Part shown: in pieces, positions 51,051-60,379 of the stretch
How positions within the stretch are numbered: the stretch's first letter is position 1
Layout of the letters: each line of letters opens with the position of its first letter
Source of the DNA: Trinickia terrae
GTDB lineage: Bacteria; Pseudomonadota; Gammaproteobacteria; Burkholderiales; Burkholderiaceae
Assembly: GCF_005144415.1 (NCBI RefSeq)
Contig: NZ_SWJE01000019.1
Span: forward strand, 1 to 64,000
Length of the DNA: 64,000 nt
Direction of reading: 5' to 3'
Translations under genes and position numbers: made by a program
Notes under the pieces: generated by a model
Told to the model about the DNA's origin: nothing
Database searches by the model: none
What the model saw: only the letters and a program-made list of their open reading frames with translations

Positions 51051-52366
51051 GCGGCTCCGGCGAGGCGCCGCAGCGCTTTGTCGAAGAAATCGACGGCGCC
51101 GAAGTTGCCCGATTTCAGCGCGAGCCCGAGCGGCTCGCCGCCGATGGTGACGGTGGCGGGGACGCCCGGATCGATTTGCGCGCCGATCGCGAGCGCCTGG
51201 ACGCGCAGCGCCTGCACGACGGCGCCCGAGGTCTCGCCGCCCGCGACGACGAACTTGCGCACGCCGAGCGCGTGCAGCCCGCGCGCGATCGAGGCGAGCG
51301 CGGCCTCGACGAGCTCGCCCGCGTGCGCCACGCCGAGCGCCTGCTGGACGCGCTGGACTTCGTCGGGCGTCGCGGTCGCGTAGATCAATACCGGCTGCGG
51401 GTCGGCGCCGCCCAGGTACTCGCGGGCGAACGATAGCGCAGCCTCGACGACCGGTTCGCCGCGCGCGAGCGCGAGCGGATCGACGCGAAAGTGCGGCTTG
51501 CCGGAGCCGCGCCATGTGGTGACCTGCTCGTTGGTTGCCGTCGATGCGCTGCCCGCCAGCACGGCCGAAAGCCCGTCGACGGCTGGCACCTGCGCCGCGT
51601 CGCCATGCTTCGCCAGCAGGCCCGCGCTCCGGAAATTGCCGGGCAGGCCGATCGCGATGCCCGAGCCGCCCGTGATCAACGGCAGGTCGCCGCAGGCCTC
51701 GCCGAGCGTGCGCAGGTCGTCGTCGGACAAGGCGTCGGCGATCGCAATGCGCACGCCGTCCGTGCGCAGCGCGGCGATCCGCTCGCGCACGGCGGCCACG
51801 CCCTGCGCGACGGTGTCGAAGCGGATCAGCCCGACCTTCGAGCTCGTCTGCCGTTGCAGCACGCGCACGAGATTGGGATCGGTCATCGGCGTGAGCGGAT
51901 GCTTCTCCATGCCCGACTCGTTGAGCAGCGTGTCGCCGACGAACAGGTGCCCGCGATAGAGCGTGCGGCCGTTCTCGGGAAACACGGGGCAGGCGATCGT
52001 GAAGCCGCGGTCGTCGCCGATCGCGAGCGTGTCGAGCAGCGCGTCCGTGACGGGGCCGATGTTGCCCGCGCCGGTCGAATCGAAGGTCGAGCAGTACTTG
52101 AAGAGGAACTGGCGGCAGCCTTGCGCGCGCAGCCACGTCAGCGCCTGTTTCGCTTGCTCGACCGCGCAGGCCGCGGCAATCGTGCGCGACTTCAGCGCGA
52201 CGACGAGCGCATCGGCCTCGATGCGCTCGGACGACGCCGGCACGCCGATCGTCTGCACCGTGCGCATGCCGTTGCGCACGAGCATGTTGGCGAGATCGGT
52301 GGCGCCGGTGAAGTCGTCGGCGATGCAGCCGATGAGCGGGCGCGGAGTGCTGTAGGGAGGGTTCAT
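51047..52366 (-). CDS. otnK: 3-oxo-tetronate 4-kinase (DUF1537 fold)
   Basis: A 439-residue kinase with the four-carbon acid sugar kinase domains: N-terminal (IGCIADDFTGATDLANMLVR, CSTFDSTGAGNIGPVTDALL) and C-terminal nucleotide-binding (KFVVAGGETSGAVVQALR, GEPLGLALKSGNFGAVDFF). It phosphorylates 3-oxo-tetronate with ATP. The N-terminal aspartates and the C-terminal GGETSGA motif are intact. It overlaps otnC by 4 bp and is 19 bp from ltnD. Confidence 0.93.
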   Translation of the reverse strand: MNPPYSTPRPLIGCIADDFTGATDLANMLVRNGMRTVQTIGVPASSERIEADALVVALKSRTIAAACAVEQAKQALTWLRAQGCRQFLFKYCSTFDSTGAGNIGPVTDALLDTLAIGDDRGFTIACPVFPENGRTLYRGHLFVGDTLLNESGMEKHPLTPMTDPNLVRVLQRQTSSKVGLIRFDTVAQGVAAVRERIAALRTDGVRIAIADALSDDDLRTLGEACGDLPLITGGSGIAIGLPGNFRSAGLLAKHGDAAQVPAVDGLSAVLAGSASTATNEQVTTWRGSGKPHFRVDPLALARGEPVVEAALSFAREYLGGADPQPVLIYATATPDEVQRVQQALGVAHAGELVEAALASIARGLHALGVRKFVVAGGETSGAVVQALRVQALAIGAQIDPGVPATVTIGGEPLGLALKSGNFGAVDFFDKALRRLAGAA

Positions 52367-52385
52367 AAAAAGAAGGCTCGCGAGA

Positions 52386-53276
52386 TCAATGACCGGCCGG
52401 CAGGTCGATGCCGGGGAAAATCTTCACGACGGCCGAGTCGTCCTCGCCGCCGTGGCCGGCGCTCGACGCCATCATGAACATCTGGTGCGCGGCGGCGGAG
52501 AGCGGCAGCGGGAATTTCGACGCGCGCGCCGTATCGAGCACCAGGCCGAGATCCTTCACGAAAATGTCGACGGCGGACAGCGGCGTATAGTCGCCGCGCA
52601 GGATGTGCGGCACGCGGTTCTCGAACATCCACGAATTGCCCGCGCTGTGCGTGATGACGTCGTAGAGCGCATCGGGATCGACGCCTTCGCGCAGGCCGAG
52701 CGCCATCGCCTCGGCGGCGGCCGCGATGTGCACGCCGGCCAGCAGCTGGTTGATGATCTTGACCTTCGAGCCCGCGCCGTGCGCATCGCCGAGCCGGTAG
52801 ACCTTGCCCGCGATGGCGGCGAGCACGTCCTCGCAGGCGGCGTAGGCCGCGGCGGGGCCGGAGGTCATCATCGTCATCTCGCCCGAGGCGGCGCGCGCGG
52901 CGCCTCCCGAGACGGGCGCATCGAGCATCTGCAGGCCGGCGGCCTCGACGCGCTTGCCGAGCGCGACCGCGAACTCGGGCGAGACGGTCGCGCTCGCGAT
53001 CACCACGCCGCCCGGCTTCATCCGCGTGACGGCGCCTTCTTCGCCGAACAGCACGGCCTCGGTCTGCGCCGCATTGACGACGAGCGTGACGACGGCCTCG
53101 CATTGCGCGCCGAGCTCGGCGGGGCTCGCGCAGGCGATGCCGCCTTCGGCCGCGAACGACTCCAGCACGTGCGCGCGCAGATCGCAGGCATGGACGCGAA
53201 AGCCCGCGCGCAGCAGCGAGCGCGCGACTCCGAGCCCCATGGCGCCCAGGCCGATGACTCCGATGTTTCTCGACAT
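52386..53276 (-). CDS. ltnD: L-threonate dehydrogenase
   Basis: A 296-residue beta-hydroxyacid dehydrogenase. The NAD-binding IGVIGLGAMGLGVARSLL, substrate motif LDAPVSGGAARAASGEMT and catalytic lysine in GSKVKIINQLLAGVH are visible. It oxidises L-threonate to 2-oxo-tetronate, giving a second entry into the otnI-otnK-otnC route. It resembles GarR/tartronate semialdehyde reductases, but the operon points to LtnD. First enzyme gene of the operon; the FadR-type regulator gene is 59 bp upstream on the same strand. Confidence 0.9.
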   Translation of the reverse strand: MSRNIGVIGLGAMGLGVARSLLRAGFRVHACDLRAHVLESFAAEGGIACASPAELGAQCEAVVTLVVNAAQTEAVLFGEEGAVTRMKPGGVVIASATVSPEFAVALGKRVEAAGLQMLDAPVSGGAARAASGEMTMMTSGPAAAYAACEDVLAAIAGKVYRLGDAHGAGSKVKIINQLLAGVHIAAAAEAMALGLREGVDPDALYDVITHSAGNSWMFENRVPHILRGDYTPLSAVDIFVKDLGLVLDTARASKFPLPLSAAAHQMFMMASSAGHGGEDDSAVVKIFPGIDLPAGH

Positions 53277-53335
53277 AGTGTTTGACCTCGGGAGAAGGGC
53301 GCTTCGGTTTGCTTTGCCGCGAGCGCCAGGGGTTG

Positions 53336-54040
53336 TCAGCAAATGCCGGCTTCCGCGAGACGGCGGGCGGCGTTGTACATGTGGGTGCGGGCGGCGTTGC
53401 GGGCGGCCATCGGGTCGCCCGCGCGGATCGCGGCGACGATGGCCGCGTGCTCGTCGCGCACCTGGCGCGAGAAGTCTTCGCGGCGCGCTTCGTTCGTGCG
53501 CGTGACGAGGACGCCGGCTTCCAGGTACTGATTGAGGAAGGCGAGCGTCTTCAGGAAATAGGGGTTGCCGGTGGCCTCGGCGATGGTGCGATGAAATGCG
53601 ATGTCTTCGGCCACGCCGTCGCGGCCCTCGGCCGCGGCGATGTCGATCTGGGCGAGGGCGGCGTCGATGGCGGCCATGTCTGCGTCGGTGCGATGCATCG
53701 CGGCCTCGGAGGCGACTTCGGCCTCGATCGCGCGGCGCAGCGCCAGAATCTGCAGCACCGATTCGCCGCCGGCCGCTTCCGAGTAATCGATGCGCAGCGG
53801 GCGCACGCCGCTCTTGCCGGCAATGAACACGCCGCTGCCCTGGCGCGCTTCGACCACGCCTTCGTTCTTCAGGCGCGAGATGGCCTCGCGGATCACGGTG
53901 CGGCTGACGCCGAATTCCTGCGACAGCACCGCTTCGGACGGCAGTTTGCCGGTGTCGGCGAAGCTGCCTTTTTCGATTTGTGCAAGCAGTTGCTGGGCGA
54001 CGGCGTCGCTCATCGCGCGGGCGGGGATTTTCTCGAACAT
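53336..54040 (-). CDS. FadR/GntR-family regulator (FCD domain) of the tetronate operon
   Basis: A 234-residue regulator: N-terminal GntR winged HTH (LPSEAVLSQEFGVSRTVIRE, then ISRLKNEGVVEARQGSGVF) and a C-terminal FCD ligand domain with metal-binding His/Asp candidates (ALRRAIEAEVAS, FHRTIAEATGNPYFL, DEHAAIVAAIRAGDP). FCD proteins sense organic acids. Transcribed with ltnD-otnK-otnC-MFS-otnI-denD, probably as their first gene; a half-palindromic site lies 25 bp upstream. Confidence 0.88.
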   Translation of the reverse strand: MFEKIPARAMSDAVAQQLLAQIEKGSFADTGKLPSEAVLSQEFGVSRTVIREAISRLKNEGVVEARQGSGVFIAGKSGVRPLRIDYSEAAGGESVLQILALRRAIEAEVASEAAMHRTDADMAAIDAALAQIDIAAAEGRDGVAEDIAFHRTIAEATGNPYFLKTLAFLNQYLEAGVLVTRTNEARREDFSRQVRDEHAAIVAAIRAGDPMAARNAARTHMYNAARRLAEAGIC

Positions 54041-54064
54041 GGGTCAGGGGTTGTCGGGTTGTGT

Positions 54065-54076
54065 GGTTATCATACA
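54065..54076. promoter_or_regulatory. Candidate FCD-type operator before the tetronate regulator
   Basis: GTTATCATACAA (minus strand TTGTATGATAAC) is a near-palindrome of the TTGTATxATACAA type used by FadR-like FCD repressors, placed 25 bp upstream of the regulator start. Support is motif-like and positional only. Confidence 0.4.
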
Positions 54077-54303
54077 AGTTGCGGCTCTATGCTGAATCGG
54101 GGAAAACCCTTCAGAGGAGGGCGGGTCCGCTGCCTCGTCTCAAGTGTGCCGGCGATGCCCGCGCGCCTTCTGCCTCCGTAAAAAATCCCTTTGCACCGAG
54201 AGAAGTCGAAATCGTCCCACTGATATTTGCAGTGTCGGATATGCAAATTGGTTAAAGCGGTGGATCGGTTTTTTTTGACCGCCGTCCTTGAATGAGATAG
54301 TCA
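54077..54303. other. Gap upstream of the short membrane ORF
   Basis: About 230 bp that become A+T-rich beyond 54180. TTTTTTTT occurs at 54270-54277 between GCGGTGGATCGG and GACCGCC, a weak hairpin-like arrangement. I recognise no gene in it. Confidence 0.3.
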
Positions 54304-54414
54304 ATGAATTATCAATTGGGATATCTGATTTTCGGCGTTGCCTTCATTTTAATACCGACTGGTCTTTTTTGCCGCTATTTTGTCGTCGGTTCGATAAATA
54401 AGATTCATTGGTGA
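54304..54414 (+). CDS. Possible small membrane protein (36 aa)
   Basis: ATG at 54304 encodes 36 residues with one hydrophobic helix (GYLIFGVAFILIPTGLFCRY) and a short polar tail ending SINKIHW. The frame is A+T-rich, like the surrounding 54.2-54.5 kb stretch and unlike the rest of the window. Its ribosome site is weak (TGAGAT). Small single-helix proteins like this are often missed. It precedes the propeller gene on the same strand by 121 bp. No family recognised. Confidence 0.35.
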   Translation: MNYQLGYLIFGVAFILIPTGLFCRYFVVGSINKIHW

Positions 54415-54535
54415 AATGCTTGATCTGCATGAAATCGGATCCTAAATTTACTTTGTCAATTTCATGGAGTGCTGAAGCGTATTCGAGTTATTCCATTCCC
54501 GTGGTAATCAATCTTGGATTGCCGAAGAGGTGTCT

Positions 54536-55990
54536 ATGTCGACGCTATTGCAGTGGTATTGTCGTATGGTAAGGCGCGGCCTTCTGGAATGCCTGGCCGG
54601 ATTGACATTGGCTCTGGGTATGGCCAGTGGCGCGAATGCCGCGGACTTGGTTTATGTGCCGAATTTTTCCTCCAATACGGTTTCGGTTATCGATCAATCC
54701 AGCGCCAAGGTCGTTGCGACCGTGTCGGTCGGCAATGGACCTATTGCGGTTGCCATTGCTCCGGACGGCCTGCGTGCCTACGTCGTGAACACTTCGGATA
54801 ATTCCGTTTCCTCCATTAATACCGCGACGCAAGCTGTCGTCGCGACGATCAATGTGCCGAATGGCGCCGGCGATATCGTGGTGAGTCCGGACAGTTCGCG
54901 TGTCTATGTCGGGGGAGTCAACGGGACGTATTACATATCAGCAATCGATACCTCCACGAACAAGGTTGTCGCGAGCAACAGCCTGGCAACGGATATTTCA
55001 ATTGCGCTTGCCATTACCCCGAACGGCAAGACGATTTACAGCGGTGGCGGAAATCAGATCGGCGTGATCGATACGGCCACGCTCACGTTGACCTCCACCA
55101 TTTCCCCGGTGGCGTCGGTATCCGACGTGCGTGTCAGCCCGGACGGCACGCGCGCCTACGTCAGCTCATACCAGGACGTGCAAGTCATCGATACGGCCAC
55201 CAACGCGCAGTTGGCCGATATTTCGCTCGGGGCGTATACGCACGGTCTCGCGGTGTCGCCTGACGGCACCAAGGTGTACGTCGCGAAGTCGAACGGGGTG
55301 GTCAACGTGATCGATACCGCGAGCAGCTCGGTGACCGGCAAGATCTATGTTGGCAACCCCGATGGGCTATTCGGTGTCGACTTGAGTTCGGACGGCGCGC
55401 GCGGTTATGTCGGCGACACGGTCGTCAACCAGGTGTATGCATTCAGCACTTCCAGCAACACGGTGACGCAGACGATTCCCGTCGGCCAGTTCCCCGCCTT
55501 CCTGAGGACCGCCCACACGGTGGCGCCGCCGCATACGCTGACGTTCTATCTCCACGGCAACGATGTTCCGCTGGTGGCCGGCAACTATGCGGCCACGCAG
55601 ACCGCGCCCGCTTCCGGCCCGGTGCTCTACCTGGGGCTGCTGAGCAGCTTGAGCTGGTCGACCGATCCGGTCATGACGGGCACGTCGCAAACGGGCGCCG
55701 CGTTCACGCTGACCATACCCTGCACCGTGGGGCTCGCGCTTGGCTTGAACTACACGCTGCAGGAGACGGACGCGTCGGGCGGCTCGCCGACCACGCTCGC
55801 CACGGTGTCGGAACCGATTGCGGCTTGCGTCGGCGGCAGTCATGGCGTGACGTTCCCGGTCAGCACCTTGCCGACGTTCAACGGTCAACGCCTCAAGCTG
55901 ACGATTTCCAACCTGCTGGCGCTGGGCTTCAATTTGCAGCTGGGATCGAGCACGTATCTGCGAGTGACGCAGTTCAGCGGCACGCCTTGA
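54536..55990 (+). CDS. Secreted YVTN-type beta-propeller protein with an unassigned C-terminal domain
   Basis: A 484-residue exported protein. The signal segment ends SGANAADLVY. Residues about 35-320 hold seven YVTN-like blades (YVPNFSSNTVSVIDQSS, VAIAPDGLRAYVVNTSDNSV, VSPDSSRVYVGGVNGTYYIS, VSPDGTRAYVSSYQDVQVID, VSPDGTKVYVAKSNGVVNVI and others). The last 150 residues, from about 330, form a separate beta-rich domain (LTFYLHGNDVPLVAGNYAAT and FQ-type strands) with two cysteines (TIPCTVGL, IAACVGG) that could form a disulfide; I know no family name for it. The 5' third is A+T-rich, unlike the rest of the window. The start is ATG 54536 with AGAGG upstream; a strong hairpin follows the stop. Confidence 0.82.
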   Translation: MSTLLQWYCRMVRRGLLECLAGLTLALGMASGANAADLVYVPNFSSNTVSVIDQSSAKVVATVSVGNGPIAVAIAPDGLRAYVVNTSDNSVSSINTATQAVVATINVPNGAGDIVVSPDSSRVYVGGVNGTYYISAIDTSTNKVVASNSLATDISIALAITPNGKTIYSGGGNQIGVIDTATLTLTSTISPVASVSDVRVSPDGTRAYVSSYQDVQVIDTATNAQLADISLGAYTHGLAVSPDGTKVYVAKSNGVVNVIDTASSSVTGKIYVGNPDGLFGVDLSSDGARGYVGDTVVNQVYAFSTSSNTVTQTIPVGQFPAFLRTAHTVAPPHTLTFYLHGNDVPLVAGNYAATQTAPASGPVLYLGLLSSLSWSTDPVMTGTSQTGAAFTLTIPCTVGLALGLNYTLQETDASGGSPTTLATVSEPIAACVGGSHGVTFPVSTLPTFNGQRLKLTISNLLALGFNLQLGSSTYLRVTQFSGTP

Positions 55991-56020
55991 CGCCGCTTCG
56001 CTTTCCTCACCCGAAGCCAT

Positions 56021-56053
56021 GCGCCCCCGCGAGCAGAAGGATCGCGGGGGCGC
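56021..56053 (+). terminator. Hairpin terminator of the propeller gene
   Basis: Arms GCGCCCCCGCGA and TCGCGGGGGCGC around a 9-nt loop, followed by TTGCTTT. It lies 31 bp after the propeller stop and directly before the convergent GlxA-type regulator stop, so it may serve both. Confidence 0.8.
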
Positions 56054-56059
56054 TTGCTT

Positions 56060-57145
56060 TCAATAAAGCCCGCCAGTCAATGCGCAGCTTTCGTCTTGGG
56101 AAAGCGTGCCGCCTTCGATCTTGCCCCGCTGCTCGCGGAACGTCGCGGGCGGCACGCCGTGTTGCTTGCGGAACTCGCGCCCCAGATGCGACGCGTCGGA
56201 GAACCCGCAACTCGACGCGATATCGGCCACGGTTCGATCCGAGCTCGTCAACAGCCAAGCCGCCGTGCGCAGCCGCACCTGCTTCGCGAAGGCCTGCGGA
56301 CTCTTCCCCGTCCCGGCCTTGAACAGCCGCTCCAACTGCCGCGCCGACAAATCGAGCTTGCAGGCCAGTTCCTCGAGCGGCAGCGACCGCCCCACGTGCT
56401 GTTCCATCAGCAGAATCGCGCGCTTCACCTTCGGATGCGTGGCGGGCTCCAGCCCCGGCGGATGCGGCTGCGGCGCGTTGCCCTTCTGCATCTCGCCGAC
56501 GAGCAGGATGCGCAGCGCCTTCTGCACCGTCGCGTGCTCGAAGTGCCGCAGCAGGATCGCCGCCGCGACGTCGATCGACGCGCGCCCGCCCGAGCAGGTG
56601 ATGCGCCGCCGGTCGATCACGAAGAGCCGGTCGGCGATCAGCAGGCCGGTATCCACTGAGGGAAATCGTTCGACGAAATCCCAGTAGTGGAACCAGCTCA
56701 CGCAGATGCGGTGCGCGTCGAGCACGCCCGCGCGCATCAGCGCGAATACGCCCGTGCAGATGCCGACCAGCGTCGTGCCGCCGCGCGCCACGCGCTGGAT
56801 GAAGCGCAGCGTCTCGTCGCTCGCCTGCGGCCCCGAGTGCAGCAGGCCGCCGACCACGACGACGTAGTCGAACGGCTCGGCCTTATCAAACGTTTCGAAG
56901 GTTTCCCACGGCGTCACCTGGATCCCGCAGCTCGCGCGCACGGGCGCGAGCGTGTCGCCGATCACGCTCCACGAGCAGCGCACGGGCTTGCTGTAGTCGC
57001 CTTCGTCGGCCGAGAGGCGCAGCATGTCGACAAAGCCAGAGAACGCCGTCAGCGTGAAGTTCGGCAGCAGCACGATGCCGAAGCGGATGCGCGCCTTTTG
57101 CGTGGCGTCGGCGGAGGTCGGCAGTGGAGAGTCGGCGAGTTTCAT
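56060..57145 (-). CDS. GlxA-family AraC-type regulator of the sarcosine/serine genes (SouR/GbdR-like)
   Basis: A 361-residue regulator. The sensor domain ([59 protein letters not shown]) and the AraC domain ([42 protein letters not shown]; both shown for position) are complete. It is closely related in layout to Pseudomonas GbdR/SouR, activators of glycine betaine and sarcosine catabolism. It is divergent from sdaA-soxBDAG, which makes those genes the probable targets and betaine, dimethylglycine or sarcosine the probable ligand. ATG at 57143-57145 chosen; the frame remains open upstream. Confidence 0.88.
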   Translation of the reverse strand: MKLADSPLPTSADATQKARIRFGIVLLPNFTLTAFSGFVDMLRLSADEGDYSKPVRCSWSVIGDTLAPVRASCGIQVTPWETFETFDKAEPFDYVVVVGGLLHSGPQASDETLRFIQRVARGGTTLVGICTGVFALMRAGVLDAHRICVSWFHYWDFVERFPSVDTGLLIADRLFVIDRRRITCSGGRASIDVAAAILLRHFEHATVQKALRILLVGEMQKGNAPQPHPPGLEPATHPKVKRAILLMEQHVGRSLPLEELACKLDLSARQLERLFKAGTGKSPQAFAKQVRLRTAAWLLTSSDRTVADIASSCGFSDASHLGREFRKQHGVPPATFREQRGKIEGGTLSQDESCALTGGLY

Positions 57146-57386
57146 GCGGGTGCGTAGGGCGGTTGGAAATGAGGACGCTGGCCGCGACCGCCACACTTCG
57201 AGCGTCGCCGATCGCCGGTTGCGCCGCTTGTGCTTTTCCGCCGCGAACCATCGGCGAAACGCACTTTCAGGACCGGTGAGAGCGGCCGTGGCGGCGGCAT
57301 CCCACGTCGATGCCGTTTTTGTTCTATCGGCCGATTTTACGCTTTGGTCTACTGGCGCCAAGTCACGAACGATGAGGCAGCCCAGC
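57146..57386. promoter_or_regulatory. Divergent promoter region between the GlxA-type regulator and sdaA
   Basis: A 241-bp gap that should hold the activator sites for the sdaA-sox genes. Its last 60 bp (57318-57345, TTTTTGTTCTATCGGCC) are the least GC-rich and the best place for a promoter. I found no convincing repeat. Confidence 0.4.
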
Positions 57387-58772
57387 ATGAACGTCAGCGT
57401 CTTCGATCTCTTCAAGATCGGCATCGGCCCGTCGAGCTCGCATACGGTCGGGCCGATGATCGCCGCGTGCCGGTTCGCCTCGCACGTCGAGGATACGAAC
57501 CTGCTCGGCTTCGTGCGGCGCGTGAAGGTCGAGCTCTACGGCTCGCTCGGCGCGACCGGCAAAGGCCACGGCACCGACAAGGCCGTGCTGCTCGGGCTCG
57601 AAGGGAACTTGCCCGACGTGATCGATCCCGACCTGATCGGGCCGCGGCTCGCCGAGATCCGGCGCGGCAAGTCGCTGCGTCTTTTGAATCAGCACGCGAT
57701 CCGCTTCGACGAGAAAGAGGACGTCGCCTTCTATCGCAAGCTCATGACCGGCACGGCCGTCGTGCATCCGAACGGGATGCGCTTCCAGGCCTTCGACGAG
57801 CACGGCCAGCTGCTCGTCGAGAAAGAGTATTACTCGGTGGGCGGCGGTTTCGTCGTCAATCGCGAGGGCGACCGCGTGAACGGCGCGCGGCCCGGCGGGG
57901 AGGTGGCGTATCCGTTCCGCACGGGCGACGATTTGCTGCGCCAGTGCCGCGCCAGCGGCAAGTCGATTGCGCAGGTCGCGTTTGCGAACGAATGCGCGTC
58001 GCGCTCGCCCGAAGAGGTGCGCGAAGGGCTGCTCGCGATCTGGCGCACGATGGCCGCTTGCGTCGAGCGCGGCTGCCGCGCCGAGGGCCGCCTGCCTGGG
58101 CCGATGGGTGTGAAGCGGCGCGCGGCCGAATTGTCGAAGCACCTGCGCATGCACTCCGAAGAATCGCTGCGCGATCCGCTCTCGATGCTCGACTGGGTCA
58201 ACCTCTACGCGATGGCCGTCAACGAAGAGAACGCCGCGGGCGGCCGCGTCGTCACCGCGCCGACCAACGGCGCGGCCGGCGTGATTCCCGCCGTGCTGCA
58301 CTACTACGTGAAGTTCGTGCCGGGCTCGAACGAGAGCGGCATCGTTGACTTCCTGCTGACCGCCGCCGCGATCGGCATCATCTACAAGGAAACGGCGTCG
58401 ATCTCCGGCGCGGAAGTGGGCTGCCAGGGCGAGGTGGGCGTCGCCTGCTCGATGGCCGCCGCTGCACTCGCCGCCGTGATGGGCGGCACGCCGGACCAGG
58501 TCGAGAACGCCGCCGAGATCGGCATGGAGCATAACCTCGGCATGACCTGCGACCCCGTCGGCGGCCTCGTGCAGATTCCCTGCATCGAGCGCAACGCGAT
58601 GGGCGCGATCAAGGCGCTCAACGCGTCGCGGATGGCGCTCAAGGGCGACGGTCATCACTACGTGTCGCTCGATTCGGTCATCAAGACGATGCGCGAGACC
58701 GGTGCCGACATGAAGACGAAATACAAGGAGACGTCGCGCGGCGGGCTCGCCGTGAACGTCATCGAATGCTAA
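57387..58772 (+). CDS. sdaA: L-serine ammonia-lyase (iron-sulfur type)
   Basis: A 461-residue one-chain L-serine dehydratase with the beta-domain first ([41 protein letters not shown]) and the alpha-domain after about residue 180 ([61 protein letters not shown]). The cysteines in the last motifs hold the 4Fe-4S cluster that activates serine. It turns serine into pyruvate and ammonia. Between the GlxA-type regulator and soxBDAG it would dispose of the serine formed from sarcosine-derived glycine and one-carbon units. Confidence 0.94.
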   Translation: MNVSVFDLFKIGIGPSSSHTVGPMIAACRFASHVEDTNLLGFVRRVKVELYGSLGATGKGHGTDKAVLLGLEGNLPDVIDPDLIGPRLAEIRRGKSLRLLNQHAIRFDEKEDVAFYRKLMTGTAVVHPNGMRFQAFDEHGQLLVEKEYYSVGGGFVVNREGDRVNGARPGGEVAYPFRTGDDLLRQCRASGKSIAQVAFANECASRSPEEVREGLLAIWRTMAACVERGCRAEGRLPGPMGVKRRAAELSKHLRMHSEESLRDPLSMLDWVNLYAMAVNEENAAGGRVVTAPTNGAAGVIPAVLHYYVKFVPGSNESGIVDFLLTAAAIGIIYKETASISGAEVGCQGEVGVACSMAAAALAAVMGGTPDQVENAAEIGMEHNLGMTCDPVGGLVQIPCIERNAMGAIKALNASRMALKGDGHHYVSLDSVIKTMRETGADMKTKYKETSRGGLAVNVIEC

Positions 58773-58804
58773 CCACGCTTTACGAGCCAAGCAGGACATC
58801 AGCC

Positions 58805-60049
58805 ATGAGCCGCTATTCGATATTCAGTTTGCTGCGCAACGGGTTGTCGTATCACGAGAACTGGGAGCGCCAATGGAGAAGCCCCGAGCCCAAGCGCGAG
58901 TACGACGTGGTGATCGTCGGCGGCGGCGGGCATGGGCTTGCCACCGCGTACTACCTCGCAAAAGAGCACGGCGTACGCAACGTCGCCGTGGTCGAGAAAG
59001 GCTGGATCGGCGGCGGCAATACCGCGCGCAATACGACGATCGTGCGCTCGAACTACCTGTGGGACGAATCGGCCGCGCTCTACGAGAAGGCCATGAAGCT
59101 CTGGGAAGGGCTCGCGCAGGATCTCAACTACAACGTGATGTTCAGCCAGCGCGGCGTGATGAATCTCGCGCATACGCTGCAGGATGTGCGCGATACCGAG
59201 CGGCGCGTGAACGCGAACCGGCTCAACGGCGTCGACGCCGAGTTCCTCACGCCCGAGCAGATCAAGGAGATCGAGCCGACGATCAACCTCAACAGCCGCT
59301 ATCCGGTGCTCGGCGCGTCGATCCAGCGGCGCGGCGGTGTGGCGCGCCACGACGCGGTGGCCTGGGGCTTCGCGCGCGGCGCCGATGCGTGCGGCGTCGA
59401 CATCATCCAGAACTGCCAGGTCACCGGCATTCGCCGCGAGGGCGGCGCGGTGGCGGGCGTCGAGACGGTCAAGGGCTTCATCAAGGCGAAGAAGGTGGCC
59501 GTGGTCGCCGCCGGCAACACGACGACGCTCGCCGACATGGCCGGCGTCCGCCTGCCGCTCGAAAGCCATCCGTTGCAGGCGCTCGTGTCCGAGCCGATCA
59601 AGCCCGTCGTCAACACGGTCGTGATGTCGAACGCGGTGCACGCGTACATCAGCCAGTCCGACAAGGGCGACCTCGTGATCGGCGCCGGCATCGACCAATA
59701 CACGGGCTTCGGCCAGCGCGGCAGCTTCAACATCATCGAGGGCACGCTGCAGGCGATCGTCGAGATGTTCCCGGTGTTCTCGCGCGTGCGGATGAACCGG
59801 CAGTGGGGCGGCATCGTCGACGTGTCGCCCGATGCTTGCCCGATCATCAGCAAGACCGACGTGAAGGGGCTTTATTTCAATTGCGGCTGGGGCACGGGCG
59901 GCTTCAAGGCGACGCCGGGCTCGGGCTGGGTGTTTGCGCACACGATCGCCAACGATGCGCCGCATCCGCTCAATGCGCCGTTCTCGCTGGACCGCTTCTA
60001 CACCGGCCACCTGATCGACGAACACGGCGCGGCAGCCGTGGCTCACTAA
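58805..60049 (+). CDS. soxB: Sarcosine oxidase, beta subunit
   Basis: A 414-residue flavoprotein subunit carrying the sarcosine-oxidising site. The FAD Rossmann motif is [19 protein letters not shown], with [18 protein letters not shown] following. The C-terminal [17 protein letters not shown] is the family-specific flavin contact. It forms heterotetrameric SoxBDAG, which demethylates sarcosine to glycine with formation of methylene-tetrahydrofolate and H2O2. It starts 32 bp after sdaA. Confidence 0.95.
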   Translation: MSRYSIFSLLRNGLSYHENWERQWRSPEPKREYDVVIVGGGGHGLATAYYLAKEHGVRNVAVVEKGWIGGGNTARNTTIVRSNYLWDESAALYEKAMKLWEGLAQDLNYNVMFSQRGVMNLAHTLQDVRDTERRVNANRLNGVDAEFLTPEQIKEIEPTINLNSRYPVLGASIQRRGGVARHDAVAWGFARGADACGVDIIQNCQVTGIRREGGAVAGVETVKGFIKAKKVAVVAAGNTTTLADMAGVRLPLESHPLQALVSEPIKPVVNTVVMSNAVHAYISQSDKGDLVIGAGIDQYTGFGQRGSFNIIEGTLQAIVEMFPVFSRVRMNRQWGGIVDVSPDACPIISKTDVKGLYFNCGWGTGGFKATPGSGWVFAHTIANDAPHPLNAPFSLDRFYTGHLIDEHGAAAVAH

Positions 60050-60073
60050 CTTGACGCACGTACGGAGACATAC

Positions 60074-60379
60074 ATGCTGCTGATCGAATGCCCGTGGTGC
60101 GGGCCGCGCGCCGAATCCGAATTTTCATGCGGGGGCGAGGCCGACATCGCGCGCCCGCTCGACACCGACAAGCTCACCGACCGCGAATGGGGCGACTACC
60201 TGTTCATGCGCAAGAACCCGCGCGGCGTGCATCGCGAGCAATGGTTGCACACGCAAGGATGCCGCCGCTGGTTCATGGCGACGCGCGATACGGTGAGCTA
60301 CGAAATCCAGGGATATCAAACCTTCCCGACGCAGGCCGAAGCGGCCGCGAACGCCGCACAGGAGGGCAAGCAAAAATGA
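60074..60379 (+). CDS. soxD: Sarcosine oxidase, delta subunit
   Basis: A 101-residue zinc-binding subunit. Cys6 and Cys9 in CPWCG, plus His59/Cys63 region in LHTQGCRRWF, are the expected zinc ligands. Its TGA overlaps the soxA start (ATGA), so translation of the two subunits is coupled. Confidence 0.93.
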   Translation: MLLIECPWCGPRAESEFSCGGEADIARPLDTDKLTDREWGDYLFMRKNPRGVHREQWLHTQGCRRWFMATRDTVSYEIQGYQTFPTQAEAAANAAQEGKQK

